A DNA stretch of 14,428 nucleotides, taken from contig JALWEA010000161.1 of NCBI GenBank assembly GCA_027039465.1, positions 1-14,428 of the forward strand, read 5' to 3'. The notes under the pieces were generated by a model. That model was given only the letters and a program-made list of their open reading frames with translations, had not been told where the DNA came from and did no database searches. A program made the translations under genes and the position numbers. This document shows, one piece after another, positions 6,957-13,848 of the stretch (positions are counted from its first letter, which is position 1; every line of letters begins with the position of its first letter). The DNA comes from Calditrichia bacterium. GTDB lineage: Bacteria > Calditrichota > Calditrichia > Calditrichales > Calditrichaceae.

Positions 6957-7140
6957 TCACGATTTACGAATAACGGATATACGAATAAACGAATAACGCT
7001 TAACGCTTAACGCTTAACTATTCCCCCATTTAACCAATCAACCATTCAACCATTACACGATTAACGAATAAACGAATAACGCTTTTCCATTAAACAATTC
7101 AACCCTTAACCCTTAACTCTTAACTCTTAACTCTTTACTT
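6957..7140. repeat. Low-complexity tract B: CGAATAACG repeats and TTAACNC heptads
   Basis: This is a longer relative of tract A. CGAATAACGCTT occurs at 6990-7001 and 7073-7084. TTAACGC units occupy 7000-7013 (with TTAACTA after). Four heptads, TTAACCC and three TTAACTC, fill 7106-7133, followed by TTTACTT. A 14-mer, ACGATTAACGAATA, is identical at 5637-5650 and 7057-7070. Between the arrays are related AACCATTCAACCATTA-type units. The tract ends 18 bases before the stop codon of the last gene in the rarA operon. With the preceding stretch, this accounts for the 476-base gap 6683-7158, which contains no supported gene. Confidence 0.8.
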
Positions 7141-7158
7141 TAATCCATTCCCCCGGCC

Positions 7159-7668
7159 TCACCCCATCAATTTCTTAAAATACTCCGCCATAGTGGCCAA
7201 CTTATCATCCAACCGTTTGCTTAATGCGGTGCGGATGTGCAAGTTGTAAATATGATCGTAAGCTCCGCCTTCCGCCAAATTGACTTTGACCGGCGCATTA
7301 ATCAGAGCGCATACGTAGGTGCAAAAGGCATCTTCCTCTTCATTCAAATCGATAATCAGGTCAATTTGTTCCGAGCGGAAAATGTCTAGATATTCGTCTT
7401 TGGGCAAACCGAGCCACGTACTGTCTTCTTTGCGAAAGGTGTTTTTCTCAAACGTGGAAATGCGAATATCATCACCGAACACCTGGTACAGGTGCGGAAT
7501 GAAACGCGGCATGATGGTTTCCATGCTCATGGTCGGTGGAATGATGACTAGAATATGTTTTACATTCCGCAACGTCTCTTTGAAATTTTGGGGTGTTTCA
7601 CCCGATTTCAAACGATTCAGTCGCCAGTTTAAATACTTTTCCCGTAAAAAACGTTTCAATGCGTTCAT
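7159..7668 (-). CDS. Short heptosyltransferase-like (GT9 N-domain-like) protein of unknown function
   Basis: This 169-residue protein starts within the rarA stop codon (ATGA overlap, 7665-7668), implying translational coupling. A basic N-terminal helix (MNALKRFLREKYLNWRLNRLK) precedes a Rossmann-like region. HILVIIPPTMSMETIMPRFIPHLYQ (38-61) resembles the opening strand-loop-helix of ADP-heptose:LPS heptosyltransferases, IDLIIDLN (102-109) resembles their DLVIDLQ motif, and INAPVKVNLAEGG (123-135) matches the following A-x-x-R-hG turn. The second, nucleotide-sugar-binding half of a GT-B enzyme is absent, so glycosyl transfer is unlikely. Short Bacteroidota proteins of the DUF6913 type have a similar pattern; membership is a guess. 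The C-terminal helix is charged. No function is assigned. Confidence 0.8.
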   Translation of the reverse strand: MNALKRFLREKYLNWRLNRLKSGETPQNFKETLRNVKHILVIIPPTMSMETIMPRFIPHLYQVFGDDIRISTFEKNTFRKEDSTWLGLPKDEYLDIFRSEQIDLIIDLNEEEDAFCTYVCALINAPVKVNLAEGGAYDHIYNLHIRTALSKRLDDKLATMAEYFKKLMG

Positions 7669-8999
7669 TCATCATTCTTTCTTCGTTTGCGTGGCCACAG
7701 TTTCCGTAAATACTCCCGCAGCTTTGCTTCCCTTCCCAATGTGGTAGGTTGGTAAAACACCGCATCTTCCAATCCTTCGGGCAAATACGATTGCGCTACG
7801 AAATGGCCGTCAAAATCGTGCGGATATTTGTATTCCTGCCCGTATTTCAATTGTTTCATCAAACCGGTGGGCGCATTGCGTAAATGCAACGGAACGGGTC
7901 GGGCGCCTTTTTGTTTGACGAAATCCATGGCCTGATTAATAGCCAGGTACGCGGCGTTACTTTTGGGCACTGAAGCCAAATAGGTGGTCACTTGCGCCAA
8001 AATGATGCGCGCTTCGGGCATGCCGATATTCTTGACCGCCTCGAATCCGGCATTGGCTAGTGAAAGGGCGTAGGGTTCGGCATTACCGATGTCTTCCGAA
8101 GCCAGAATGATCAGGCGTCGGGCAATAAAAGTCGGGTCTTCGCCCGCTTCCAGCATGAGCGCCAAATAGTAAATGGCCGCATCGGGATCGCTGCCGCGCA
8201 CGCTTTTGATGAACGCCGAAATGGTGTCGTAATGGACGTCGCCTTTTTTGTCGTAGTACAACGGATTTTGCGCAGCTGCGTTTTTAACCAGCGTTTCGTC
8301 AATGACCACTTTGTGCCCGTCCTTCGGCGCCAAATGAAAGGTCATTTCCAACAGGTTCAAAGTTCTGCGCGCGTCGCCGCCGCCGTAAAATAAAAGCGCC
8401 TCCAAACCGGGCAGTTCGAAAGTGTAATTCTTGAAAAAAACATCCTGCTCGATGGCGCGGCGTACGATGGTTTCCAAATCTTCTTTGGAAAGCGCCTCCA
8501 ATTTAATGACCTGACAGCGGGAGAGCAGCGGCGCAATGACTTCGAACGAAGGATTCTCGGTGGTGGCGCCGATCAACGTAATCGTCCCGTCTTCCACGGC
8601 ATGCAGCAGAGCGTCCTGCTGAGCTTTGTTAAAACGGTGAATTTCGTCAATGAACAGAACCGTCGGTTTGCCGAAGTATTGGCGTTGTTTACGAGCCTCG
8701 TCGATGATCTCTTTCACATCCTTTACGCCGGAAGTGACCGCCGAAATCGCCTTGAATTCGTAACCGACTTCCCTAGCCAAAATGCGCGCCAAAGTGGTCT
8801 TGCCCACGCCGGGCGGCCCCCAGAAAATAATCGACGGCAAAAAACCGGCTTCGAGCTGTTTGCGCAAAGGCGAATCGGGCCCGATAACCTTTTGGTGCCC
8901 GACCACCTCTTCCAGCGTCTTGGGGCGGCAGCGTTCTGCTAAGGGTCGATTTAAATCCTGCTGCCCCTCAAATAAAGCTTTTTGATCCCGACGTTTCAT
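7665..8999 (-). CDS. rarA: Replication-associated recombination protein A (RarA/MgsA AAA+ ATPase)
   Basis: This 444-residue cytoplasmic AAA+ protein has the usual length for the family. It acts at stalled or broken replication forks and is related to the clamp loader and to eukaryotic WRNIP1. Visible motifs are the N-terminal LAERCRPKTLEEVVGHQKVIGP, Walker A GPPGVGKTT (61-69), Walker B LFIDEIHRFNK (115-125), sensor TTENPSF (146-152), and LLSRCQV with the arginine finger Arg161. The C-terminal tetramerisation region includes DVHYDTISAFIKSVRGSDPDAAIYYLALMLEAGEDP and ends RREYLRKLW-like followed by a basic tail. The gene starts 20 bases after the DUF4139 gene and overlaps the next gene by 4 bases. 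The ribosome site is weak (CAGGG), consistent with coupling to upstream translation. Confidence 0.96.
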   Translation of the reverse strand: MKRRDQKALFEGQQDLNRPLAERCRPKTLEEVVGHQKVIGPDSPLRKQLEAGFLPSIIFWGPPGVGKTTLARILAREVGYEFKAISAVTSGVKDVKEIIDEARKQRQYFGKPTVLFIDEIHRFNKAQQDALLHAVEDGTITLIGATTENPSFEVIAPLLSRCQVIKLEALSKEDLETIVRRAIEQDVFFKNYTFELPGLEALLFYGGGDARRTLNLLEMTFHLAPKDGHKVVIDETLVKNAAAQNPLYYDKKGDVHYDTISAFIKSVRGSDPDAAIYYLALMLEAGEDPTFIARRLIILASEDIGNAEPYALSLANAGFEAVKNIGMPEARIILAQVTTYLASVPKSNAAYLAINQAMDFVKQKGARPVPLHLRNAPTGLMKQLKYGQEYKYPHDFDGHFVAQSYLPEGLEDAVFYQPTTLGREAKLREYLRKLWPRKRRKNDE

Positions 9000-9019
9000 G
9001 AATGCCCTGTTGCTCCGGC

Positions 9020-10378
9020 CTATTCAAAATAATAGGTGAATTTAAAACGGGTTTCCTGATTTGCTTTTACCGGAACCTTGAATTCGATCGATCGGCCGGT
9101 GACGGCGGACGGTTTGATGTCCGAAGCAATCAGTTTGGGCGTTTCGCTAGCCCAAATAATTTCGCGCACGGTAATGACCACATCCGTCTTTTTGTGATTG
9201 CGCAGGCGGTATTCCACGGTACGCTTGCGCCCGATTCTACCGATCTTCTCGGTTTTAATTTCTTTGCGCTGGCTGACCAGGTCAAAGGCCGTACCCAATT
9301 TCAGCTTAACCGTTTCGTCCTTGGGCGTGTGGTCAATGCGATCTTCACCCACAAATTCCAAATCACCGTCGGCTTCTTTGTAAACACGGAGCTTTCCGGC
9401 CGGCAAAGGGATGCCCAAATGATTGGCTTTGCTGTTCTTGAAACTCAGGTAAACGTTTACCTTGTTGGGATTATTGGAAGTTACTTCGTACAATTTGGCC
9501 ACCGGCACCTGCGATTCCGGAAATAGTTGGATTTGTTTGATCTGATTTTGTTTAAGCGTGGTCGGCCGCTGCAATGTGTACAAATGATATTCGAACAAAG
9601 CCTTTTCTTTGAATTGAGGTTTAGCCGAAGCCGCCTTTGTTAGCATTGGGGTCGGGAAGATATCGCGCTCTCCACGTATTAAATTCAGCTTTCCGGCCAT
9701 CAGTTTTAAGCGGGCGTTGGCGTAGGTTTTGCCGCTGTTGTTTTCGACCGTAACCCAGGCTGCCAATTGCATCGAGTTGTCATCCTTGTTGAGTTTACCC
9801 ACGTAATCGGCATGCCAGTTCAATCCGGCGGTTAAGTAGGAAAGATGAAACGTGTGCTTTCCTTTTTGTTGCGCGTTGATTTTCCACAGCAATGCCGGCC
9901 GGGTAATGAAGCCGGTCTTTGCGGAATCGAGATTGCGCAGCACCACTTTTTGCTGATCGTTACGGGGCACGATCTGGATTTTGCCCTCGTCGTCGCGCAG
10001 CAGCAGGTAATCATCCGAAACCGAAAGCAGCTTGCCGGAAAACATGCCCAATTGCGGGTCCACCAACCAAATCGTTTGGTCAAGGGATTTTTGCAATACT
10101 TTGTTCACGTTAATCAGATCGTATTCGTAGTTCTGTTCCAACACCTGAAAACCATCGGATTTGGCGTCCACCAAAACGGAAGTGGGATCAATGCCCGAGG
10201 GCATGTCCTTGAGTAAAAAATCCTGAATGCCCTTTTTGAGTTGAATGGTTCGCGTTTCGCGCACCAAAGCCAGATCGGAATTGGTGACGGTTAAACTCAG
10301 ATCGCTTTGCGCCCAAAGGGGCAGAGCCATTAAAAACAGCGCAAAAACGACGCTAATTTTGCCCGAAAAGTTTTTCAT
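9020..10378 (-). CDS. Secreted DUF4139 domain protein
   Basis: This 452-residue protein has a Sec signal peptide (1-23, ending PLWAQ). The N-terminal region (about 27-160) is the alpha/beta part that usually precedes DUF4139. The DUF4139 core is recognised from YLTAGLNWHADYV (181-193), AAWVTVENNSGKTYANARLKLMAG (206-229), YHLYTLQRPTTLKQNQIKQI and LRNHKKTDVVITVRE near the C-terminus. The function of the family is unknown. The bacterial members are exported beta-rich proteins. The start lies inside the last 26 bases of valS, with a GAGG site 9 bases upstream in valS coding sequence, so translation is probably coupled. There is no sorting domain, so a periplasmic location is likely. Confidence 0.88.
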   Translation of the reverse strand: MKNFSGKISVVFALFLMALPLWAQSDLSLTVTNSDLALVRETRTIQLKKGIQDFLLKDMPSGIDPTSVLVDAKSDGFQVLEQNYEYDLINVNKVLQKSLDQTIWLVDPQLGMFSGKLLSVSDDYLLLRDDEGKIQIVPRNDQQKVVLRNLDSAKTGFITRPALLWKINAQQKGKHTFHLSYLTAGLNWHADYVGKLNKDDNSMQLAAWVTVENNSGKTYANARLKLMAGKLNLIRGERDIFPTPMLTKAASAKPQFKEKALFEYHLYTLQRPTTLKQNQIKQIQLFPESQVPVAKLYEVTSNNPNKVNVYLSFKNSKANHLGIPLPAGKLRVYKEADGDLEFVGEDRIDHTPKDETVKLKLGTAFDLVSQRKEIKTEKIGRIGRKRTVEYRLRNHKKTDVVITVREIIWASETPKLIASDIKPSAVTGRSIEFKVPVKANQETRFKFTYYFE

Positions 10379-13055
10379 AATTGCCTCGCAGTTTGGTTAG
10401 ATTTTCCCGAATATTTGCCAATTTATTACGCTCGGCCTGCACGACCTGTTCCGGCGCTTTATTCAGGAAATTTTGATTGTTCAGTTTTGCCAATGCCGAT
10501 TTCTCCAATCCTTCGAGACGTTGAATTTCCTTTTCCAATCGGGCTTTTTCTTTATCCAAATCCAATGCTTCGCGCAACGGAATGAAAAATTCCACGCTTT
10601 GCACCACCACAATGCCCGCTTCTTCACGTACGAAATTTTCGGGCACGGGCGTCAGTTCTTCAATCTTGGCTAAGGCTGCAAAATGAGCAAAGTTGTCGGC
10701 AATCAGTGTTGCCATATCCGCTTCGGCTTTGTAATGCACTTTGATTTTCTGCGCCGGAGCCACGTTCATTTCCGCCCGCAAATTGCGGATGGCGCCAATG
10801 GCTTCCTTTAAAAAGTTGATTTGCCGCTCGGCCGTTTCGTCAAGCAGCGCTTCGTCCGACTGCGGCCATGGCGAAATGACAATGCTTTCGTCGCTTGCGG
10901 ATTTCAGGTTTTGCCAGATTTCTTCGGTAATGAACGGAATGAAGGGATGCAGCAGCTCCATGGCGCCTTTCATGATGTGCGCCGCAACAGCCAGCGCCGT
11001 TTTTCGCTCGATCTCATTCTGCGGCTGGTACAGGCGGCGCTTGATCATTTCCAGATACCAATCGCAGTATTCGTCCCAGAAAAAGTGGTAAATGCTGTTG
11101 ATGGCGTCGTTCACGCGGAAATTTTCAATACCTGCGGTCGTGCCCTGAATGGCCTTTTGGTAACGGCTTAGAATCCAGCGGTCTTCGAGCGTAAAATGTT
11201 CCCGGTAGGGGGTAAGATCGGTTTCCCATTGGCCTTCGGCATTCATGGCCAAAAAGCGAAAGGCGTTCCAGATTTTATTGGAAAAGTTCCGGCCGATTTC
11301 AAAACTGCGTTTGCCGAGGTTAATATCCTGACCTTCGGAGCTGAGCATGATCAGTGTAAAGCGCATGGCGTCGGCGCTGTACTGCTCAATCATCTCCAAC
11401 GGATCGATGCCGTTGCCCAGCGATTTGCTCATTTTGCGTCCCTGTTCGTCCCGCACGATGCCGTTAAAATAGACGTGGCGGAAGGGGATGTCTTTCATGA
11501 ATTCCAATCCGGCCATGATCATGCGCGCCACCCAAAAGAAGATGATGTCCGGGCCGGTGACCAGTACGTCGGTCGGGTAAAAGTAATGCAGCTCGGGCGT
11601 GTCGTCCGGCCAACCGAGAGTGGAGAATGGCCACAGCCAGGAGCTGAACCAGGTGTCCAGAACATCGGGGTCTTGCTCGAAATGCGTGCCGCCGCATTTG
11701 GGGCATTTCCCGGGCTTTTCCTGGGCGGCAACCGTGTGGCCGCAACTTTGGCAATAGTAAACCGGAATGCGGTGTCCCCACCACAACTGGCGCGAAATGC
11801 ACCAATCGCGAATGTCGGTCATCCAGTGCTCGTAGGTTTTTTCAAAACGGCCTTCGGGATGGAATTTGATTTTACCGTCCTGCACCACGCGCAACGCTTC
11901 TTTGGCCAGCGGTTTCATTTTGACGAACCACTGCACCGAAAGGTACGGTTCAATGGGTACTTTGGAACGGTAACTGTGCCCGACCGCGTGCACGTGCGGC
12001 TCGATCTTTTCCAGTTGGCCCAATTCTTCCAGCACTTCGATGATCGCTTCGCGCGCTTCAAAACGATCCAGACCGGCCAAATAATCGGGAACAGGCAGTT
12101 CATCCACGTATTCGCCGTCCTTGAATTCCTTGCAGACCGGCAAGACCTTGCCGTCCTTGTCCAAAACCAAAATCATGGGCAAATTGTGGCGCTGACCGAT
12201 TTCAAAGTCGTTGGGATCGTGAGCGGGTGTTACTTTGACAAAACCCGTACCGAATTCCTTGTCCACATGCTCGTCGGCAATAATTTTCACCGGACGGTTG
12301 ACAAACGGAATGATGACCTTTTTGCCCAACAGATGTTTTTTCTCTTCGTCGTCCGGCGCAATGGCCACGGCCGTATCGCCCAACAGCGTTTCGGGTCGCG
12401 TTGTGGCCACAACGATGTAATCATCGGAATCTTCAAATTTGTAACGAATGTGGTACAGATGGCCCTGAATCTCTTTGTGTTCCACTTCATCGTCGGCCAA
12501 AGCGGTTGCCGAAGCCGGATCCCAATTTACGATGCGCAGACCTTTGTAAATCAACCCTTTTTCGTACAAACGAATGAACACTTCCTTAACGGCGCGGGAA
12601 AGGCCTTCGTCCAGAGTAAAGCGCTCGCGATCCCAATCCAGCGAACAACCCATCATTTTAAGCTGATGAATGATGGTGGAACCGTGCTCTTCCTTCCATT
12701 CCCACACCTTTTTAACGAAGGCTTCCCGTCCCAAATCGTAGCGGGATTTGCCTGTTTTCAATAGCTCGCGTTCCACCACACTTTGCGTGGCAATACCGGC
12801 GTGATCGGTGCCCGGCAGCCACAGGGTTTCGTAGCCCAATTTGCGGTGGTAGCGCACTAAAATATCCTGAATGGTATTGTTAAACGCATGACCCATGTGC
12901 AGCCGCGCCGTTACATTGGGCGGCGGAATGACGATGGTAAAGGGTTTTTTATTCGGATTGACTTCCGCGTGGAAGTAGCGTTTTTTCAACCAGTAATCGT
13001 ACCATTTGTTTTCAACCTGTTTCGGATCGTAAACCTTTGGAATTTCTTTACCCAT
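10353..13055 (-). CDS. valS: Valyl-tRNA synthetase
   Basis: This 900-residue class I aminoacyl-tRNA synthetase charges tRNA-Val in the cytoplasm. Residues below count from the ATG at 13055. This start is chosen because AAGGAG lies 9 bases upstream, the text MGKEIPKVYDPKQVENKWY is the family's normal N-terminus, and a candidate -10 box covers the only upstream ATG at 13097. Motifs are PPPNVTARLHMGH with HMGH (HIGH) at 53-56, editing-domain ATTRPETLLGDTAVA from 217, a CxxC...CxxC zinc ribbon at Cys435/438/451/454, the DPDVLDTWFSS region, KMSKS at 541-545, and a C-terminal coiled coil (LDLDKEKARLEKEIQRLEG...) that contacts tRNA. All signature elements are intact. It is the first gene of a four-gene minus-strand operon. 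Confidence 0.97.
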   Translation of the reverse strand: MGKEIPKVYDPKQVENKWYDYWLKKRYFHAEVNPNKKPFTIVIPPPNVTARLHMGHAFNNTIQDILVRYHRKLGYETLWLPGTDHAGIATQSVVERELLKTGKSRYDLGREAFVKKVWEWKEEHGSTIIHQLKMMGCSLDWDRERFTLDEGLSRAVKEVFIRLYEKGLIYKGLRIVNWDPASATALADDEVEHKEIQGHLYHIRYKFEDSDDYIVVATTRPETLLGDTAVAIAPDDEEKKHLLGKKVIIPFVNRPVKIIADEHVDKEFGTGFVKVTPAHDPNDFEIGQRHNLPMILVLDKDGKVLPVCKEFKDGEYVDELPVPDYLAGLDRFEAREAIIEVLEELGQLEKIEPHVHAVGHSYRSKVPIEPYLSVQWFVKMKPLAKEALRVVQDGKIKFHPEGRFEKTYEHWMTDIRDWCISRQLWWGHRIPVYYCQSCGHTVAAQEKPGKCPKCGGTHFEQDPDVLDTWFSSWLWPFSTLGWPDDTPELHYFYPTDVLVTGPDIIFFWVARMIMAGLEFMKDIPFRHVYFNGIVRDEQGRKMSKSLGNGIDPLEMIEQYSADAMRFTLIMLSSEGQDINLGKRSFEIGRNFSNKIWNAFRFLAMNAEGQWETDLTPYREHFTLEDRWILSRYQKAIQGTTAGIENFRVNDAINSIYHFFWDEYCDWYLEMIKRRLYQPQNEIERKTALAVAAHIMKGAMELLHPFIPFITEEIWQNLKSASDESIVISPWPQSDEALLDETAERQINFLKEAIGAIRNLRAEMNVAPAQKIKVHYKAEADMATLIADNFAHFAALAKIEELTPVPENFVREEAGIVVVQSVEFFIPLREALDLDKEKARLEKEIQRLEGLEKSALAKLNNQNFLNKAPEQVVQAERNKLANIRENLTKLRGNYEKLFGQN

Positions 13056-13099
13056 GAACCTTAGCTCCTTTTTTCCTTGCCTTAAATTCGTAAACATAA

Positions 13100-13128
13100 A
13101 ATATAAAGAATTTTACGGCTAAAGTCAC
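13100..13128 (-). promoter_or_regulatory. Candidate promoter of the valS operon
   Basis: On the minus strand, GTGACT (13128-13123, four of six -35 matches) is followed after 17 bases by TATATT (13105-13100, five of six -10 matches). Initiation near 13093 gives a leader of about 37 bases containing the AAGGAG site. That start point lies downstream of the upstream in-frame ATG at 13097, which supports initiation of ValS at 13055. No T-box or other leader structure is seen. Confidence 0.5.
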
Positions 13129-13226
13129 TAAAAAGAGCGGGGAGATGGAGACTAAATATTTCTAAGGATGTGGTTTAATGGATGAACGCGTAAATCGAAA
13201 CATTACTTAAAAATGATTGGTGAACA

Positions 13227-13299
13227 TTGATGAGTTGAAAGTAGTAATTTTTTATTCTTCCAAAAAATAATTCTGGCAATTAGTCCTGAATTTCGTACG
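13227..13299 (+). promoter_or_regulatory. Candidate promoter and operator of the antitoxin gene
   Basis: TTGATG (13227-13232) and TTTTAT (13250-13255) are 17 bases apart, a modest promoter. Downstream is an imperfect inverted repeat, AATTCTGG (13269-13276) with CCTGAATT (13285-13292), one mismatch, and a perfect CGTACG palindrome (13294-13299). Both lie between the promoter and the GGAGGT ribosome site. Phd/YefM antitoxins repress their own promoters through palindromes, and YefM sites have a GTAC core, so this is a plausible autoregulatory operator. The assignment is by position and pattern only. Confidence 0.3.
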
Positions 13300-13319
13300 T
13301 TTGAGTCGGAGGTGAAATT

Positions 13320-13562
13320 ATGAAAACAATTGCCGCCGCCCAAGCGCGCTCAATGCTTAATCAATTAATTGATGATGTTCAGGAAAGCAGGGAACCTATC
13401 GAGATTACCGGTAAACGGAACAATGCCGTTTTAATTTCCGAAGAAGACTGGCGCGCCATTCAGGAAACGCTTTACTTATTGTCCATCCCAGGCATGCGGG
13501 AATCGATTCGTGATGGTCTCAATACGCCAGTAGAAGAATGTTTAGAAAAACCCGATTGGTGA
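13320..13562 (+). CDS. Phd/YefM-family type II antitoxin
   Basis: This 80-residue protein has the family pattern throughout: MKTIAAAQARSMLNQLIDDV, then EPIEITGKRNNAVLISEEDWRAIQETLYLLSIPGMRESIRDG, then LNTPVEECLEKPDW, which corresponds to the toxin-wrapping C-terminus of YefM. The N-terminal half forms the DNA-binding dimer that autorepresses the operon. A GGAGGT site lies 6 bases before the ATG. The expected partner would be a RelE/YoeB-type RNase toxin starting at the overlapping ATGA. Here only a 10-codon frame is found, so the antitoxin appears to be orphaned. It could still bind other toxins or act as a repressor. It is divergent from valS. Confidence 0.9.
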   Translation: MKTIAAAQARSMLNQLIDDVQESREPIEITGKRNNAVLISEEDWRAIQETLYLLSIPGMRESIRDGLNTPVEECLEKPDW

Positions 13563-13594
13563 TGTTGAAAATTGCGTACAACAGCCGGAATTAA
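13562..13594 (+). pseudogene. Possible toxin remnant of 10 codons
   Basis: An ATG overlaps the antitoxin TGA by the typical ATGA and reads MLKIAYNSRN before a TAA at 13592-13594. The start resembles the first strand of YoeB/RelE-fold toxins (M-x-K-h-x-Y-T/S), and the overlap is the usual arrangement for such pairs. No continuation of a RelE fold was found in any forward frame of 13595-13780. The call rests on position and a very short match, so chance is possible. Confidence 0.35.
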
Positions 13595-13635
13595 AAATGC
13601 TTTATTTTGAATTGAAACAGTTTTTAGTAATTAAA

Positions 13636-13687
13636 GGGGGAAGCGAACTACCAAATATTGGCGTCCAAATAAATTTTTTGCTTCCCC
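13636..13687. repeat. Nested inverted repeat
   Basis: GGGGAAGC (13637-13644) is the exact complement of GCTTCCCC (13680-13687), 35 bases apart. CCAA/TTGG around ATA (13651-13661) makes an inner hairpin. No T tract follows on the plus strand. On the minus strand, the 31-codon gene's transcript would run through it, so it may be a weak terminator or a structured 3' end. Confidence 0.4.
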
Positions 13688-13735
13688 GCCTCACAAATAC
13701 GATTCGCCTATTCGAAGTATTCCTTCAAAACAGGC

Positions 13736-13831
13736 TCACGCCCGCTTACTGTGATCCACCGCTTTTAAAATCTTGATATTTAGTACAATGAATCGCCAAA
13801 GTTGATAAAGTTTATTGGTTCGTTTGGACAT
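13736..13831 (-). CDS. Predicted 31-residue small protein downstream of the flavoprotein
   Basis: The ATG at 13831 is preceded by a perfect AAGGAG (13844-13839) with 7-base spacing, the best ribosome site in this part of the window, and begins 17 bases after the flavoprotein stop codon. The product, MSKRTNKLYQLWRF followed by IVLNIKILKAVDHSKRA, has a basic N-terminus, a central hydrophobic or amphipathic stretch (about residues 9-25) and a basic C-terminus. It could be a membrane-associated partner of the flavoprotein. No family is recognised. Evidence is limited to ribosome site, position and plausible composition. The same frame runs open upstream through the flavoprotein gene, but that part is shadow. 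Confidence 0.6.
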   Translation of the reverse strand: MSKRTNKLYQLWRFIVLNIKILKAVDHSKRA

Positions 13832-13848
13832 GATGTATCTCCTTTTTT

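Noticed and set aside
6957..7140. CRISPR-like array
   Set aside because: Units are 7-12 bases with no regular spacers and no cas genes nearby.
9002..9526. Plus-strand frame of 174 codons opposite the DUF4139 gene
   Set aside because: It is antisense shadow of a recognised exported protein; no motif or ribosome site.
11196..12764. Long plus-strand open frame of 522 codons
   Set aside because: It is entirely antisense to valS, whose motifs are intact. It is rich in Phe, His and Gln, typical of a complement frame, and has no recognisable family.
13056..13319. T-box or other riboswitch leader for valS
   Set aside because: The probable leader is only about 37 bases and no T-box motif (such as TGGNACCGCG) is present.
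13597..13776. Plus-strand frame of 59 codons after the antitoxin, considered as the missing toxin
   Set aside because: The sequence MLYFELKQFLVIKGGSE and onward lacks RelE/YoeB features, spans the nested inverted repeat and overlaps the 31-codon gene; no ribosome site.
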